This document shows positions 15,665-24,850 of a stretch of DNA of 64,000 nt, one piece after another. The stretch's first letter is position 1, and each line of letters opens with the position of its first letter. Source of the stretch: Agromyces sp. S2-1-8 (GTDB taxonomy: Bacteria; Actinomycetota; Actinomycetes; Actinomycetales; Microbacteriaceae); assembly GCF_021129215.1 (NCBI RefSeq), contig NZ_JAJOLP010000001.1, positions 1,364,001-1,428,000 on the forward strand, read 5' to 3'. The notes beneath the pieces were generated by a model. The model saw only the letters and a program-made list of their open reading frames with translations, was not told the origin of the DNA and did no database searches. The position numbers and the translations under genes are program-made.

Positions 15665-18580
15665 GTGGTCGTGGACTCGCTCTCGTCGCGTATCAGGCTC
15701 GACAACGCGTTCGGATTTCTTGATCGTTCTCAGACGACGGAGCAGCTCTTTCATCCGTTGCTGGTCTCAAACGCCGACGGCAACACGATGGTCAAGGCGA
15801 TTACTGCGGAACTTCGACGTAGCGACTCGTTCACATTTTCAGTTGCGTTCGTGGAGTCAAGTGCGCTGTCACTCCTGAAACAGGCGCTGCTCGACTTCCA
15901 CGGTCGAGGTCGCGTCATCACCTCCACCTATCTGGGATTTAATTCACCGGCCTCGTTTCGTGAACTGCTCAACCTGCCGAACACCGACGTTTACGTACTT
16001 GAGCCTCCACAAGGCGGCTTTCACGCGAAGGGCTACCTGTTCAAGCAACGGGGGAGCACCACCGCGATCATCGGCAGCTCGAACCTGACTTCGTCTGCGC
16101 TGATCAAGAATCAAGAGTGGAATCTGAGATTTTCGGCGCTGCCAGACGGCGACATCGTTGAGCAGCTCGATCGTGCGGTCGAAGCACAGATGGCGAGCGC
16201 TGTACCACTCACAGATGAGTGGATCGACGATTATGAACGCTCGTATGTACCTCCGCCGCGCGCGCAGGCGGTGAGTGCCAGCGGCCGGATCGTGGGGTCG
16301 GGCCTGATCGCTCCCAACTCCATGCAGGCAGAAGCGTTGGCTGAGATCCGCAAGGTGCGCGAGGCGGGAGAGACGCGAGCGGTCGTAGTTTCAGCAACGG
16401 GCACGGGCAAGACGATCTTGGCGGCGCTGGACGTTCAGACCTGCAATCCAGAGCGGATGCTTTTCGTTGTTCATCGCGAGCAGATCCTTGATCGCGCAAT
16501 CGAAGAATTCCAGCGTGTTCTGAACGCGCCGCTCTCAGATTTTGGAAAGTTCGTCGGCGGGCGCCGTGAACTCGATCGCCGCTATGTGTTTGCAACGATC
16601 CAGTCCTTGGCTAGGGCGGAAACTCTGAGCGGCATTGACCCTGAATGGTTCGATTACATCCTGGTCGATGAAGTTCACCGAGCGGGATCAGAGTCACATC
16701 TACGGCTCATCAATCACTTCAAGCCCAGGTTCCTCTTAGGGGTGACGGCTACACCCGAGCGGACAGACAGCTTCAACGTCTTCGAACTGTTCGATTTCAA
16801 CGTTCCCTACGAGATTCGACTCCAGCGCGCACTTGAAGAGGACATGTTGGCGCCGTTTCACTATTTCGGAGTCACTGACTTCGAGCTCGAAGGGGAGGTC
16901 ATCGACGACACAAGCCAACTGAGGCTGCTCGTCGCGCCAGAGCGAGCCGATCACATTGTGGACGCGCTCGCGACGTACGGCCATGCTGGGACTGCGGTGT
17001 GTGGGCTAATGTTCTGCAGCCGCAAGGACGAAGCGGAAGAGCTATCGAATCTCCTCAACGCGCGGCAGGTTCACGGGCGACCGCTACGTACAAGAACCTT
17101 GACGGGAGACGACTCGATCGCTGCTCGTGAAGCTGTCGTCGAGCAACTTGAGCGTGGCGAACTTGATTACATCCTCACCGTTGACGTTTTCAACGAAGGC
17201 ATCGATATCCCGACAGTCAATCAGGTGGTGATGCTTCGCCAGACCCAGTCGAGCATCATCTTCACTCAGCAACTCGGTCGAGGGCTCCGGAAGGCTTCGG
17301 GCAAGGACCACCTTGTCGTGATCGACTTCATCGGCAACTACACGAATAACTATCTGATCCCGATCGCCTTGTTCGGGAATACCTCGCTGAACAAGGATTC
17401 GATCCGCCGAAGCATCATTGAGTCGCAGGAGTCTGGATCGATCTCGGGACTCTCAAGTGTGAATTTCGACCAGGTCTCGAAGGAGCGCATCTTCGCATCG
17501 CTTGCGAGCACGAAGCTCGACAGCATGCAGGCGCTGAAGCGATCTATTGCTGAGCTAGCGAGCCGTTTGGGTCAGCCGCCGCGTCTGATTGATTTTGCAC
17601 GGTTCGATACCGCCGATCCGGTGGTGATCGCGAACGCGAAAGACAATTACTGGCATCTGCTGAGCACCGTTCGGCAGGAAGACCGCCTGGCCACGGACGA
17701 GCAGAACAAGGCGCTGAAGTACCTCTCGAGAGAGCTGTTGAACGGAAAGCGCCCGCATGAGCTTGTCGTACTATCCGCCTTGCTCGATGCGGACAGTTCG
17801 CTCGAAAGCCATCAGATAGTTGATGTGCTGTCCGCGAGTGACTGCACAGCTGACGCTGCGACCCTCGAGTCGCTTAGTCGCATCCTTACCCTGGGCTTCT
17901 TCACGGATCCCCAACGTGCGCAGTATGGGGTGCCGTTGGTTGAGGCACGCGGGAATGGTCTGGCATTGACGGCCCACATGCAGAGTTTGCTCACGGATTC
18001 GCTCTTCAAATCACACGTGCGCGACGTTGTCGAAACTGGGCTGTTCCTCGCGCGACATCGTCATGGCTGGGTGAGCGGACTAGAGATCGGCGGGCGATAC
18101 TCGCGCAAGGATGTCTGCCGTTTGCTGAACTGGTCCAAGAACGAGGAAGGAACCATCAACGGATACAAGGTCGACCGCGAGTCGGAGACCTGCCCAATTT
18201 TTGTTACGTACCACAAGCACGAGACCGTTTCCGCGAGTACCGCCTATGGCGACGAGTTTCTCAACGAGTCGGCGATGCACTGGTTTACGCGGACGAGGCG
18301 GACCCTTGCGAGTCCCGAGGTGCGCTCAATCATCGAACATCAAGTTGCGTTGCACCTCTTCGCAAAGAAGGACGATGCCGAAGGGCGGGACTTCTACTAT
18401 CTCGGCCGTGTGCGTGCGTCAGATCCCAAGCAAACAACAATGCCCAGTGACAATGGTTCCCTGCTCAACGTGGTCACAATGACGCTCGACATCGAGTCCC
18501 CGATCGAAACCCACCTCTACGACTATTTCCTCTCGAGCGCAGCCGACATCGTGGTCGAGTACGAAGGACCCCGGCCATAG
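15665..18580 (+). CDS. PLD nuclease - SF2 helicase - DUF3427 protein
   Basis: A 971-residue multidomain protein. Residues about 30-190 hold a phospholipase-D-type nuclease domain with one HKD-like motif (H120-x-K122, GSSN 137-140). Residues about 215-600 form an SF2 DEAD/DEAH-type helicase core: Walker A SATGTGKT (243-250), DEVH (335-338), GVTATPER and QLGRGLRKA. The C-terminal 350 residues match DUF3427. GTG start directly after the Nudix stop. Base composition is clearly more AT-rich than its neighbours, with many A/T-ending codons, consistent with recent transfer. Likely a restriction-like or phage-defence effector. Confidence 0.87.
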   Translation: MVVDSLSSRIRLDNAFGFLDRSQTTEQLFHPLLVSNADGNTMVKAITAELRRSDSFTFSVAFVESSALSLLKQALLDFHGRGRVITSTYLGFNSPASFRELLNLPNTDVYVLEPPQGGFHAKGYLFKQRGSTTAIIGSSNLTSSALIKNQEWNLRFSALPDGDIVEQLDRAVEAQMASAVPLTDEWIDDYERSYVPPPRAQAVSASGRIVGSGLIAPNSMQAEALAEIRKVREAGETRAVVVSATGTGKTILAALDVQTCNPERMLFVVHREQILDRAIEEFQRVLNAPLSDFGKFVGGRRELDRRYVFATIQSLARAETLSGIDPEWFDYILVDEVHRAGSESHLRLINHFKPRFLLGVTATPERTDSFNVFELFDFNVPYEIRLQRALEEDMLAPFHYFGVTDFELEGEVIDDTSQLRLLVAPERADHIVDALATYGHAGTAVCGLMFCSRKDEAEELSNLLNARQVHGRPLRTRTLTGDDSIAAREAVVEQLERGELDYILTVDVFNEGIDIPTVNQVVMLRQTQSSIIFTQQLGRGLRKASGKDHLVVIDFIGNYTNNYLIPIALFGNTSLNKDSIRRSIIESQESGSISGLSSVNFDQVSKERIFASLASTKLDSMQALKRSIAELASRLGQPPRLIDFARFDTADPVVIANAKDNYWHLLSTVRQEDRLATDEQNKALKYLSRELLNGKRPHELVVLSALLDADSSLESHQIVDVLSASDCTADAATLESLSRILTLGFFTDPQRAQYGVPLVEARGNGLALTAHMQSLLTDSLFKSHVRDVVETGLFLARHRHGWVSGLEIGGRYSRKDVCRLLNWSKNEEGTINGYKVDRESETCPIFVTYHKHETVSASTAYGDEFLNESAMHWFTRTRRTLASPEVRSIIEHQVALHLFAKKDDAEGRDFYYLGRVRASDPKQTTMPSDNGSLLNVVTMTLDIESPIETHLYDYFLSSAADIVVEYEGPRP

Positions 18581-18724
18581 CGCGACCGAGGACCTGTCGC
18601 GACCTCAAATCCGCTCGAGCAGGCGGCCCCAGATGGCTCGTCTGGACTCGTCCCATGGATGTGGGGCGTCGCCGACGCGCGTAGCTAGTGGCGACGGCCG
18701 GACGTCGAATGCAGAGGGCGCGCG

Positions 18725-19597
18725 CTAGCCGAGTCCATGCGTCATGATCGTCTTCGCACGGCCATTCATGCCGAACAGTTCACCGCGTTCGGCGCTGTAC
18801 ACGAAGAGCGCCACTCCGGCGCGTTCAGCGAATTCCGCCGCCCCCGACGCATATCCCGTGCTCGTAAAGAACAGAGGGATTCGCCCATCCGTCGCTGCAA
18901 CGCCCGCCAGTTCGCGGATCGGGGCAACGCCGACATTCGCGCCGAAATGCTTCACTTGAGCGATGTACCGGGCGCTGATCACATCGACACCGCCGTCGCC
19001 TCCAAACGAGGTAACTTCAGCGCCCTTCTCGCCGAGATATCGCATCCACTGAGCGACAAGATGCTCCGCACCGCGTGGTGTCACACCCAACCTCATCGGG
19101 TCGGGGCGATGTGAATCCCTCTGAACACCGTGATCAAGCGGCATTCCTTCTTTCCGGCGGCGCTTCTCGAGAGCGGCTTGCGCTCCCTGGAAGGCCGAAG
19201 CAAGCAGCGCCTTCACCGTCTTCGAGTAGCGAGCTTTCGCGACACGCTCGGCACGGCGATGGGCGATGATTGCGAACACGCTTATCGTCACGAGCACGAG
19301 GGCTCCGATACTGATGAACGCCCTTGCGTCAACGATTGGCTCGAACACCGCGGGGAGGGACACCGGTAGGTACAGGACGACCGCGAACATGACCGCCATG
19401 ACGGCGAGTACAGACACGGCGCCAGCGACCTTGCCGAGCTCTTCGGCGTGACGATCATCATCACTCCTGTGGAGCTTGATTTGCGGTCGGATCTGCGCGC
19501 GAATCACCTGCATCAACACTTCATCCGGAACCCACACGTCGGGATAGCTTCGCCCGATCTTTGCACCCGCATCGTGCGCCGAATTGAGAGATCTCAC
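18725..19597 (-). CDS. Membrane-anchored Mrr-like restriction endonuclease
   Basis: A 290-residue protein. Two hydrophobic helices at about 57-80 (VSVLAVMAVMFAVVLYLPV) and 90-112 (FISIGALVLVTISVFAIIA) are followed by a basic segment and a C-terminal Mrr_cat domain (about 175-285). The PD-(D/E)xK core reads FGGDGGVDVIS then AQVKHF, i.e. D and Q-x-K, as in Mrr-type nucleases of modified DNA. Start is GTG. It converges on the helicase gene across a 144-base gap that holds no visible gene. Placing a nuclease at the membrane suggests action on incoming DNA (inference). Confidence 0.82.
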   Translation of the reverse strand: MRSLNSAHDAGAKIGRSYPDVWVPDEVLMQVIRAQIRPQIKLHRSDDDRHAEELGKVAGAVSVLAVMAVMFAVVLYLPVSLPAVFEPIVDARAFISIGALVLVTISVFAIIAHRRAERVAKARYSKTVKALLASAFQGAQAALEKRRRKEGMPLDHGVQRDSHRPDPMRLGVTPRGAEHLVAQWMRYLGEKGAEVTSFGGDGGVDVISARYIAQVKHFGANVGVAPIRELAGVAATDGRIPLFFTSTGYASGAAEFAERAGVALFVYSAERGELFGMNGRAKTIMTHGLG

Positions 19598-19672
19598 CGT
19601 CGCATTCTGCCAGCAGGCTGCGCTGCTTCGAGTCCCTTGGGTCGCAATCGCGGCCCGTCAGCGCATTGGGTG

Positions 19673-20194
19673 CTATTTCACCAAGGCCACCCCCAGAGAC
19701 ACCGCCACCCCGGCCACGACACCCCAGATCACGATCGACACCATCTGCCAGGCGATCACCGCATTCCGGTTCGCGCCGAACGAGACCATCGCCGCGGAGG
19801 TGAACTGGCTGGGGAGCACGAACGGGCCGAGCAGGCTCACGCCGGCGACGCCGTACTTGTCGAAGGCGCGGCGCACTTTCTCGCGGCGCGGCGAAGGGAC
19901 GCCGTCAGTCGCCGAAGCATCAGCAGACGAGGCTGAGCCGGCGCCGGCAGCCGCAGCCTTCCCCGCGACCACCTTCGACCGCACCCCGCTCGCGGCGAAC
20001 ACGAAGCCGAGCATCGACAGCACGTTGCCGATCACGGCGACGCCGATCGCGACCGCGGGCGGCAGCCCGATCAGCACGCCGACGACCGAGCCGAAGTACG
20101 AGTCGATGAACGGAACGGCCGAGATGAGCATCACCCCGAACCACTGGAGGAAGTCGGGGAGCGAGGAGGCGAAGTCCTGGAGGGCGTCGAGCAT
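19673..20194 (-). CDS. Small multidrug export (PF06695-like) membrane protein
   Basis: A 173-residue membrane protein with about four helices: LQWFGVMLISAVPFIDSYFG, VGVLIGLPPAVAIGVAVIGNVL, then after an Ala/Ser-rich basic loop GVAGVSLLGPFVLPSQFTSA and IAWQMVSIVIWGVVAGVAVS. The P-x-I-(E/D)-xx-x-G and LGPF patterns match the putative small multidrug export family, distantly related to DedA. The ATG has a GAAAGG site. Function in this family is poorly tested. Confidence 0.72.
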   Translation of the reverse strand: MLDALQDFASSLPDFLQWFGVMLISAVPFIDSYFGSVVGVLIGLPPAVAIGVAVIGNVLSMLGFVFAASGVRSKVVAGKAAAAGAGSASSADASATDGVPSPRREKVRRAFDKYGVAGVSLLGPFVLPSQFTSAAMVSFGANRNAVIAWQMVSIVIWGVVAGVAVSLGVALVK

Positions 20195-20380
20195 GATCTG
20201 CCTTTCACTAGGTGAGATGTAGGTGTGCGGTCGTTCCCATTGCGGGCAGGGAACGAACCACGGTGATGCATCAAGCCTCCGAGAACCGCGCGATCCGCGT
20301 CAGTGCCGTCGCGTCACCCGTTCCCGTGCGAAAGTGCACGCGCCCGGCGTGACAAATGTCACTGGCATAGGCTCGGGCGC

Positions 20381-21646
20381 ATGCCTGCCGAACCTGCTGC
20401 TCGCAGCGTGCACACGACGTGGTTGTACACGCTCGCGTCGATCGTGTTCTTCTTCGGGTTCTTCGATTTGATCGTTGGGCTGAGCATGCTCGAGACGGTT
20501 GTGAATGTGGGCGGTGGTCTCGATACGGCGCTGCGCGCCTACTCGACCGACCGACTTCTGGCGATCGCAGTGCTCGCGCTGCAGATCATCGCGACTGCCA
20601 CCCAAATCAGGTACTGCTGGTTCCTGCGGGTCGGACGCGGGGGCGGGCTGCCACACCCCGGCTGGACGGCGGCGCTCATCGCACCCGCCGCACTCGTCTG
20701 GCTCGTCGGCCTCGCCGCCCCGGGCGACGCACTCGTCGCCGCCGTGCCGCTGTGGGCCGCGGCATCCCTCATCGCCGCCCTGCTGCCGAAGCCGCAGCGG
20801 CGGCTCACCCTCCTGATCGGCGCCATCCTCACGGCCGCGCACGTCGCGATCTTCACGACGCTGCACGGCACGCCGGCACCCGAAGGTCCGCAGGGCTCGA
20901 ACACCTTCATGATCGGCCTGTTCGCCGTGATCCTCCCGTTCATGCTGCTCACGAGCCTCTGGTGGTGGGAGGTCGTCGTGCAGCTCGACCGCAACCGGCG
21001 CACGGCCGCCGAGCTCGCCGTCACGCAAGAGCGGCTGCGCTTCGCCAGCGACCTGCACGACATCCAAGGGCACCACCTGCAGGTCATCTCGCTGAAGTCC
21101 GAGCTTGCCGAGCGCCTGCTCGAGATCGACCCGGTCGCCGCGCGCGAGCTCGTGCACGAGACGCGCATGATCGCGAAGGAGGCCCTCGAAGAGACCCGCT
21201 CGCTCGTCGCCGGCTACCGCCAGGTCGCCTTCGACGACGAGCTCGAGAACGCCCGCGAGGTGCTCACCGCCTCGGGCGCCGCGTGCGAGCTGCGCCTCAG
21301 TCCACTGCCCGCGGATGCCGCCGCGCAGAGCGCGCTCGCCTCGGTCGTGCGCGAGGCGACGACGAACATCCTGCGTCACAGCGAGGCCGCGACGGTCACC
21401 ATCGCGCTCACCACCGAGGGCGGGCGCTGCGAGCTGCGCATCGTCAACGACGGCATTTCGAACCAGGATGCCTCGGCGCCGGCCACCCCTCGCGCCGCCG
21501 GGTCGCGCGCGCCCGGGTCGGGACTCGCGGGCCTGCGCGAGCGGCTCGCCGCCGTCGGCGGCACGCTCGAGCACGACGAGGATGCCTCGGCCGGCACGTT
21601 CGAGCTCCGAGCCACCGTGCCCGTGCGAGCGGGGGTCGCGGCGTGA
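20381..21646 (+). CDS. DesK/NarL-type sensor histidine kinase
   Basis: A 421-residue kinase. Several membrane helices occupy residues about 12-200, then a HisKA_3 dimerisation/phosphoacceptor helix (RFASDLHDIQGHHLQ, His in DLHD) and a C-terminal HATPase_c domain (VVREATTNILRHSEA as N-box, SGLAGLRERLAAVGG as G2 box). A dispersed repeat encodes residues about 46-58 in the loop after the first helix, so that loop may be dispensable. The ATG at 20381 is chosen to start just before helix 1. The stop overlaps the regulator's GTG by 4 bases. Confidence 0.87.
   Translation: MPAEPAARSVHTTWLYTLASIVFFFGFFDLIVGLSMLETVVNVGGGLDTALRAYSTDRLLAIAVLALQIIATATQIRYCWFLRVGRGGGLPHPGWTAALIAPAALVWLVGLAAPGDALVAAVPLWAAASLIAALLPKPQRRLTLLIGAILTAAHVAIFTTLHGTPAPEGPQGSNTFMIGLFAVILPFMLLTSLWWWEVVVQLDRNRRTAAELAVTQERLRFASDLHDIQGHHLQVISLKSELAERLLEIDPVAARELVHETRMIAKEALEETRSLVAGYRQVAFDDELENAREVLTASGAACELRLSPLPADAAAQSALASVVREATTNILRHSEAATVTIALTTEGGRCELRIVNDGISNQDASAPATPRAAGSRAPGSGLAGLRERLAAVGGTLEHDEDASAGTFELRATVPVRAGVAA
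20516..20552. repeat. Inverted-orientation dispersed repeat inside the histidine-kinase gene
   Basis: The sequence runs GGTCTCGATACGGCGC... to ...CTACTCGACCGACC, the reverse complement form of the repeat. It is read in frame as GLDTALRAYSTDR in the loop between the first two membrane helices. Confidence 0.88.
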
Positions 21647-22290
21647 GCGGCGCGCCGGCCGGCGCGGTCGAGCACGATGCGGCACGTGGCATCCGCCTCA
21701 TGATCGCCGATGACGAGCACCTCATTCGCGGCGCCCTCGTCGCGCTCTTGAATCTCGAGCCCGACATCGAGGTCGTCGCGACCGCCGACAACGGTCCCGC
21801 AGCTGTCGAACAGGCGATCGCCGCGCGGCCCGACGTGTGCCTGCTCGACCTCGAGATGCCGGGCGCCGACGGCATCGAGGCGGCCGCGCGCATCCTCGCG
21901 CAGGTCTCGACGCGGGTCGTCATCGTGACCCGGCACGCCCGCCCGGGGGTGCTGCGGCGGGCGCTCGCGACGAAGGTCTCCGGCTTCGTGCCGAAGTCGA
22001 CGCCGGCCGAGGAGCTCGCACACGTCATCCGCGACGTCGCCGCCGGCCGCCGCTACATCGACCCCGAGATCGCCGCCGCCGCCCTCACCGCCGAACGCTG
22101 CCCGCTCACCGACCGCGAGCTCGACGCGCTGCGCTTCAGCCGCTCGACGATGAGCGTGCAGCAGATCGCCGACCGCCTGCACCTCGCGCAGGGCACCGTG
22201 CGCAACTACCTCTCGTCGGCGATGACGAAGCTCGACGCCGCATCGCGCCACGAGGCCGCCGAGAAGGCGTGGCAGCAGGGGTGGATCTGA
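21643..22290 (+). CDS. NarL/DesR-type response regulator
   Basis: A 215-residue regulator with an N-terminal receiver domain (IADDEH near 21, phosphoacceptor Asp69 in LLDLEMP, Lys117-region FVPKS) and a C-terminal LuxR-type helix-turn-helix (LTDRELDALRFSRS...QQIADRLHLAQGTVRNYLSSA, about 150-200). GTG start overlapping the kinase stop. It is the cognate partner of the DesK-like kinase. DesKR pairs often sense membrane state; targets are not evident, though the NADase-type glycan-binding protein downstream is a candidate. Confidence 0.9.
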   Translation: MSGAPAGAVEHDAARGIRLMIADDEHLIRGALVALLNLEPDIEVVATADNGPAAVEQAIAARPDVCLLDLEMPGADGIEAAARILAQVSTRVVIVTRHARPGVLRRALATKVSGFVPKSTPAEELAHVIRDVAAGRRYIDPEIAAAALTAERCPLTDRELDALRFSRSTMSVQQIADRLHLAQGTVRNYLSSAMTKLDAASRHEAAEKAWQQGWI

Positions 22291-22372
22291 GGCTCGCGCC
22301 CAACGCACCGCACATGGGGGTTTCGGCGGGTCCGCGACATCCCTAATGTCTGAAGTCGACGGGGGAGTCGGC

Positions 22373-23050
22373 ATGGCGGGCGAGCGCAACAGCACCAGCG
22401 AGGGGGTCGCCGAACCCGCCGCGCGCCGTGACCGGTGGGCAGGGCTCGGCACGCAGACGCTCGTCGGCGTCGTCGCGGGTGTCGTCGCCGGGGTCGTCAC
22501 GAGTCTGCTGCTGTGGCTGACCCCCGTGGTGCGCGAGACGTGGCTGTCAGAGCCGAGCTGCGACGATCCGGACAATCTGGTGATCGCGACGCCGATCGCC
22601 GTCGAGGCGTCGGGCCACATGCAGAGCGACCCGATGGCGGTCGACGCTGAGCACGGGCATCCGGCCGGCGATGCGATCGACGGCGATGCGGGCACCGCGT
22701 GGGCGGAGGGCGCCGACGGCACCGGTCGAGGGGAGTGGATCGAGGTCACGCTCGAGCCGGGCACCGACCTGCGCATGATCTGCATCGTGAACGGGTATGC
22801 GAAGACCTTTGCCCTGTACCGCGAGAACTCGCGGGCGCGGCAGCTCGAGGTCGCGACCGCGCAGGGCACGCGGGTGTCGGTGCTGGGCGATGCCGGTGCG
22901 GGGTCGTTCCAGCGGTTCCGCCGCTTGGGCGTCGTGCCGGGCTCGACCGATCACGTCACCCTCACCATCAGGACCACGTGGTCGGGTGCCGGCGACGAAG
23001 GCGCCTACGACACGTCGATCAGCGAGCTGGAGTTCTGGCGGGCGGGGTGA
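22373..23050 (+). CDS. Membrane-anchored NADase-type glycan-binding (discoidin-like) domain protein
   Basis: A 225-residue type II membrane protein: short cytoplasmic N-terminus, one helix (VGVVAGVVAGVVTSLLLWL, about 32-52), then an extracellular domain. The outside part fits the discoidin-like NADase-type glycan-binding domain: DAIDGDAGTAWAEG, GRGEWIEVTLE, ICIVNGYAKT, YRENSRARQLEV and the ending DTSISELEFW. The ATG at 22373 is preferred over one 27 bases earlier because GGGGGAG lies just ahead of it. It probably binds a cell-surface or environmental glycan. Confidence 0.78.
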   Translation: MAGERNSTSEGVAEPAARRDRWAGLGTQTLVGVVAGVVAGVVTSLLLWLTPVVRETWLSEPSCDDPDNLVIATPIAVEASGHMQSDPMAVDAEHGHPAGDAIDGDAGTAWAEGADGTGRGEWIEVTLEPGTDLRMICIVNGYAKTFALYRENSRARQLEVATAQGTRVSVLGDAGAGSFQRFRRLGVVPGSTDHVTLTIRTTWSGAGDEGAYDTSISELEFWRAG

Positions 23051-23072
23051 GCGCGTCGCCGCTCACCCCGCC
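23041..23072. terminator. Bidirectional terminator hairpin
   Basis: A perfect 13-base stem GGCGGGGTGAGCG / CGCTCACCCCGCC with a 6-base loop, between two convergent genes and overlapping the stop codon of the left one. No T-tract follows, as is common in high-GC actinobacteria. Confidence 0.85.
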
Positions 23073-23097
23073 TCCCGAATTCGTTGCGGTGCGGTCG

Positions 23098-23862
23098 TCA
23101 GGCCGCGAGCGAGTGCACAGGCTCGGCGGCGCGCTGCACGATGCCACGGGTGATTCCGCGGACGACGAGCCACGCCATCGGTGCGGCCGCCACGAGGAGC
23201 ACCTCGCCTGCGAGGCTCAGCCACATCGCGACACGCAACGTTTCGAGATCCTCGGCGGCCAGGTAGAGGCGGGTCGAAGCCTGGATGACGTAGTTGCTGA
23301 CGACCCAGAGCAACCACCAGGCGATCTGCCACGAGGGTCGGGTTCGCCCGACGGCTCGCCAGAGGTCCGAGATGTTCTGGTACGGGAACCAGAGGCTGAT
23401 GATGGGCACGAACCAGGCTCCGGCGTGCCAGCCCGGTGCGCGGCGCGTCTGGCCGATGACCTGCTTGGCGACGCGGTACTGCCAGATCACCCAGATCACG
23501 CCGGTGGTGATGAGGAAGACCGACGACAGGATGCTGACCACGAACGTGCCCTGGTCGTACAGGTCGAACCGGTCGAGGGTCGTGTCGTCGCCGCTGAGGA
23601 AGTCGGCGACCGCGAGGATGCCGAATGCCTCGACGCCGATGGTGGCGACCGATAGCACGACGCAGACGATCAGGAGCACCTGGGTGACCAGCGCGAGCTT
23701 CGAGATGGTCTTCACCGCACCCGGTCCCTGGTCGGGCTGCAGGCGGGCCTGCTGCGGCTGCGGCTGTGTCCACCGTGCGCCGTCCCACCACCAGTTCACC
23801 GGCGATCCGTCAGGCGCCGGGTACCAGCCGGGTGGGGTAGCGGTAGGGGCGTTGTTGGTCAT
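23098..23862 (-). CDS. DUF2510-DUF4328 membrane protein
   Basis: A 254-residue protein. The N-terminus carries a DUF2510 motif (PPGWYPAPDGSPVNWWWDGARW), followed by several membrane helices with the DUF4328 signature (WVIWQYRVAKQ, GWFVP-like GAWFVPIISLWFPYQNISDLWRA). Both are typical of actinobacterial membrane proteins of unknown function. It is read towards the glycan-binding protein gene and shares its terminator. A 128-base gap upstream shows no further gene. Confidence 0.85.
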   Translation of the reverse strand: MTNNAPTATPPGWYPAPDGSPVNWWWDGARWTQPQPQQARLQPDQGPGAVKTISKLALVTQVLLIVCVVLSVATIGVEAFGILAVADFLSGDDTTLDRFDLYDQGTFVVSILSSVFLITTGVIWVIWQYRVAKQVIGQTRRAPGWHAGAWFVPIISLWFPYQNISDLWRAVGRTRPSWQIAWWLLWVVSNYVIQASTRLYLAAEDLETLRVAMWLSLAGEVLLVAAAPMAWLVVRGITRGIVQRAAEPVHSLAA

Positions 23863-23990
23863 CGTTGGCTTCCTCGCGGATCTTCGTCGACACGGCGTGC
23901 GATCCGGACGGTTCTCTCCGCCGGATCGCGTGCAACTCTAAGGGATCCTGCGAAGCTCCAAGATCACGATTTCGACACCGTGCGGTGGCA

Positions 23991-24794
23991 CTAGTCCGCG
24001 AGGATCGCGGCGAGCCACTCGACTGCGATCACGTCGTACGCCTTCGCCCCGTCGGTGCGTTCGGCAGCGGCATCCTCGGGCCAGGCGGCGAGCGCGTGCG
24101 CGACGCCGTCGACGTAGCGCACCTCGCCGATGCCGAGGCGCTCGAACTCGCGCGTCGTGTCGATGAACGGCGGCTCGTCGTCGGCGCCCTCGATGATGAG
24201 CAGCGACCCGCCGGCAGCCGCGAGCTCGCCGGCGCGCGCGACGAAGTCCATGCGAGCGGCGACGGCATCCGATTCCGGCGTCCACGCGTAGGGCTCCGGC
24301 AGGAACTCGGCCATCGCGTCGATCATCGGGCGCAGCCGCAGCAGCGGGTTCATGAGCACGCACGCGGCGATGCCGTGCGAAGCCGCATGCGTCGCGAACA
24401 CCTCGGCGGTCACCGACGCGCCGGCTGACCCGCCGAGCACGGCCAGCGCCGAGGCATCCGACGCACCGAGCACCCCGCGAAGTTCGGCGAGCGCCGCCGG
24501 AAACTCCTCGAGCGCCTGCTCGTGCATCGGCCCGAAGTACTCGGTCACCATGTCGATGCCGCTCGTGAGGAACTCCTCGAAGTCGGCGTACGGCGCGCGC
24601 TCGCCGCTGAGCGGCAGGCCGAGATAGATCACGTGCGCGTCGAGGCCGTCGAGCGGCAGCGCGGCGGCCAGCGCGGCGGGCGTCGACGGCGGGTCGAGCA
24701 GGTGCCAGCCGACGACGATCGGCGCCTCGGGGTGCGTCGCTGAACGGGCCGTGTAGGGCACGCCGGCGGAGGTGGTGCCGTGCATCCAGGTCAT
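23991..24794 (-). CDS. Alpha/beta-hydrolase family protein
   Basis: A 267-residue soluble protein with an alpha/beta-hydrolase layout: oxyanion-type segment PIVVGWHLLDPP, nucleophile elbow LAVLGGSAGASV (G-x-S-x-G, Ser near 133), acid in LLIIEGADDEPPF and a late His in GVAHALAAWPED. ATG at 24794 (MTWMHG) is taken; another ATG lies three codons on. No signal peptide. The substrate is unknown; esterase or dienelactone-hydrolase-like activity is possible. Confidence 0.75.
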   Translation of the reverse strand: MTWMHGTTSAGVPYTARSATHPEAPIVVGWHLLDPPSTPAALAAALPLDGLDAHVIYLGLPLSGERAPYADFEEFLTSGIDMVTEYFGPMHEQALEEFPAALAELRGVLGASDASALAVLGGSAGASVTAEVFATHAASHGIAACVLMNPLLRLRPMIDAMAEFLPEPYAWTPESDAVAARMDFVARAGELAAAGGSLLIIEGADDEPPFIDTTREFERLGIGEVRYVDGVAHALAAWPEDAAAERTDGAKAYDVIAVEWLAAILAD

Positions 24795-24850
24795 GCGCGT
24801 GAGGCTAGCGCGTGCGGGGGAGCGCGGCCAGTGGTCGCTGCCGACGTGCG

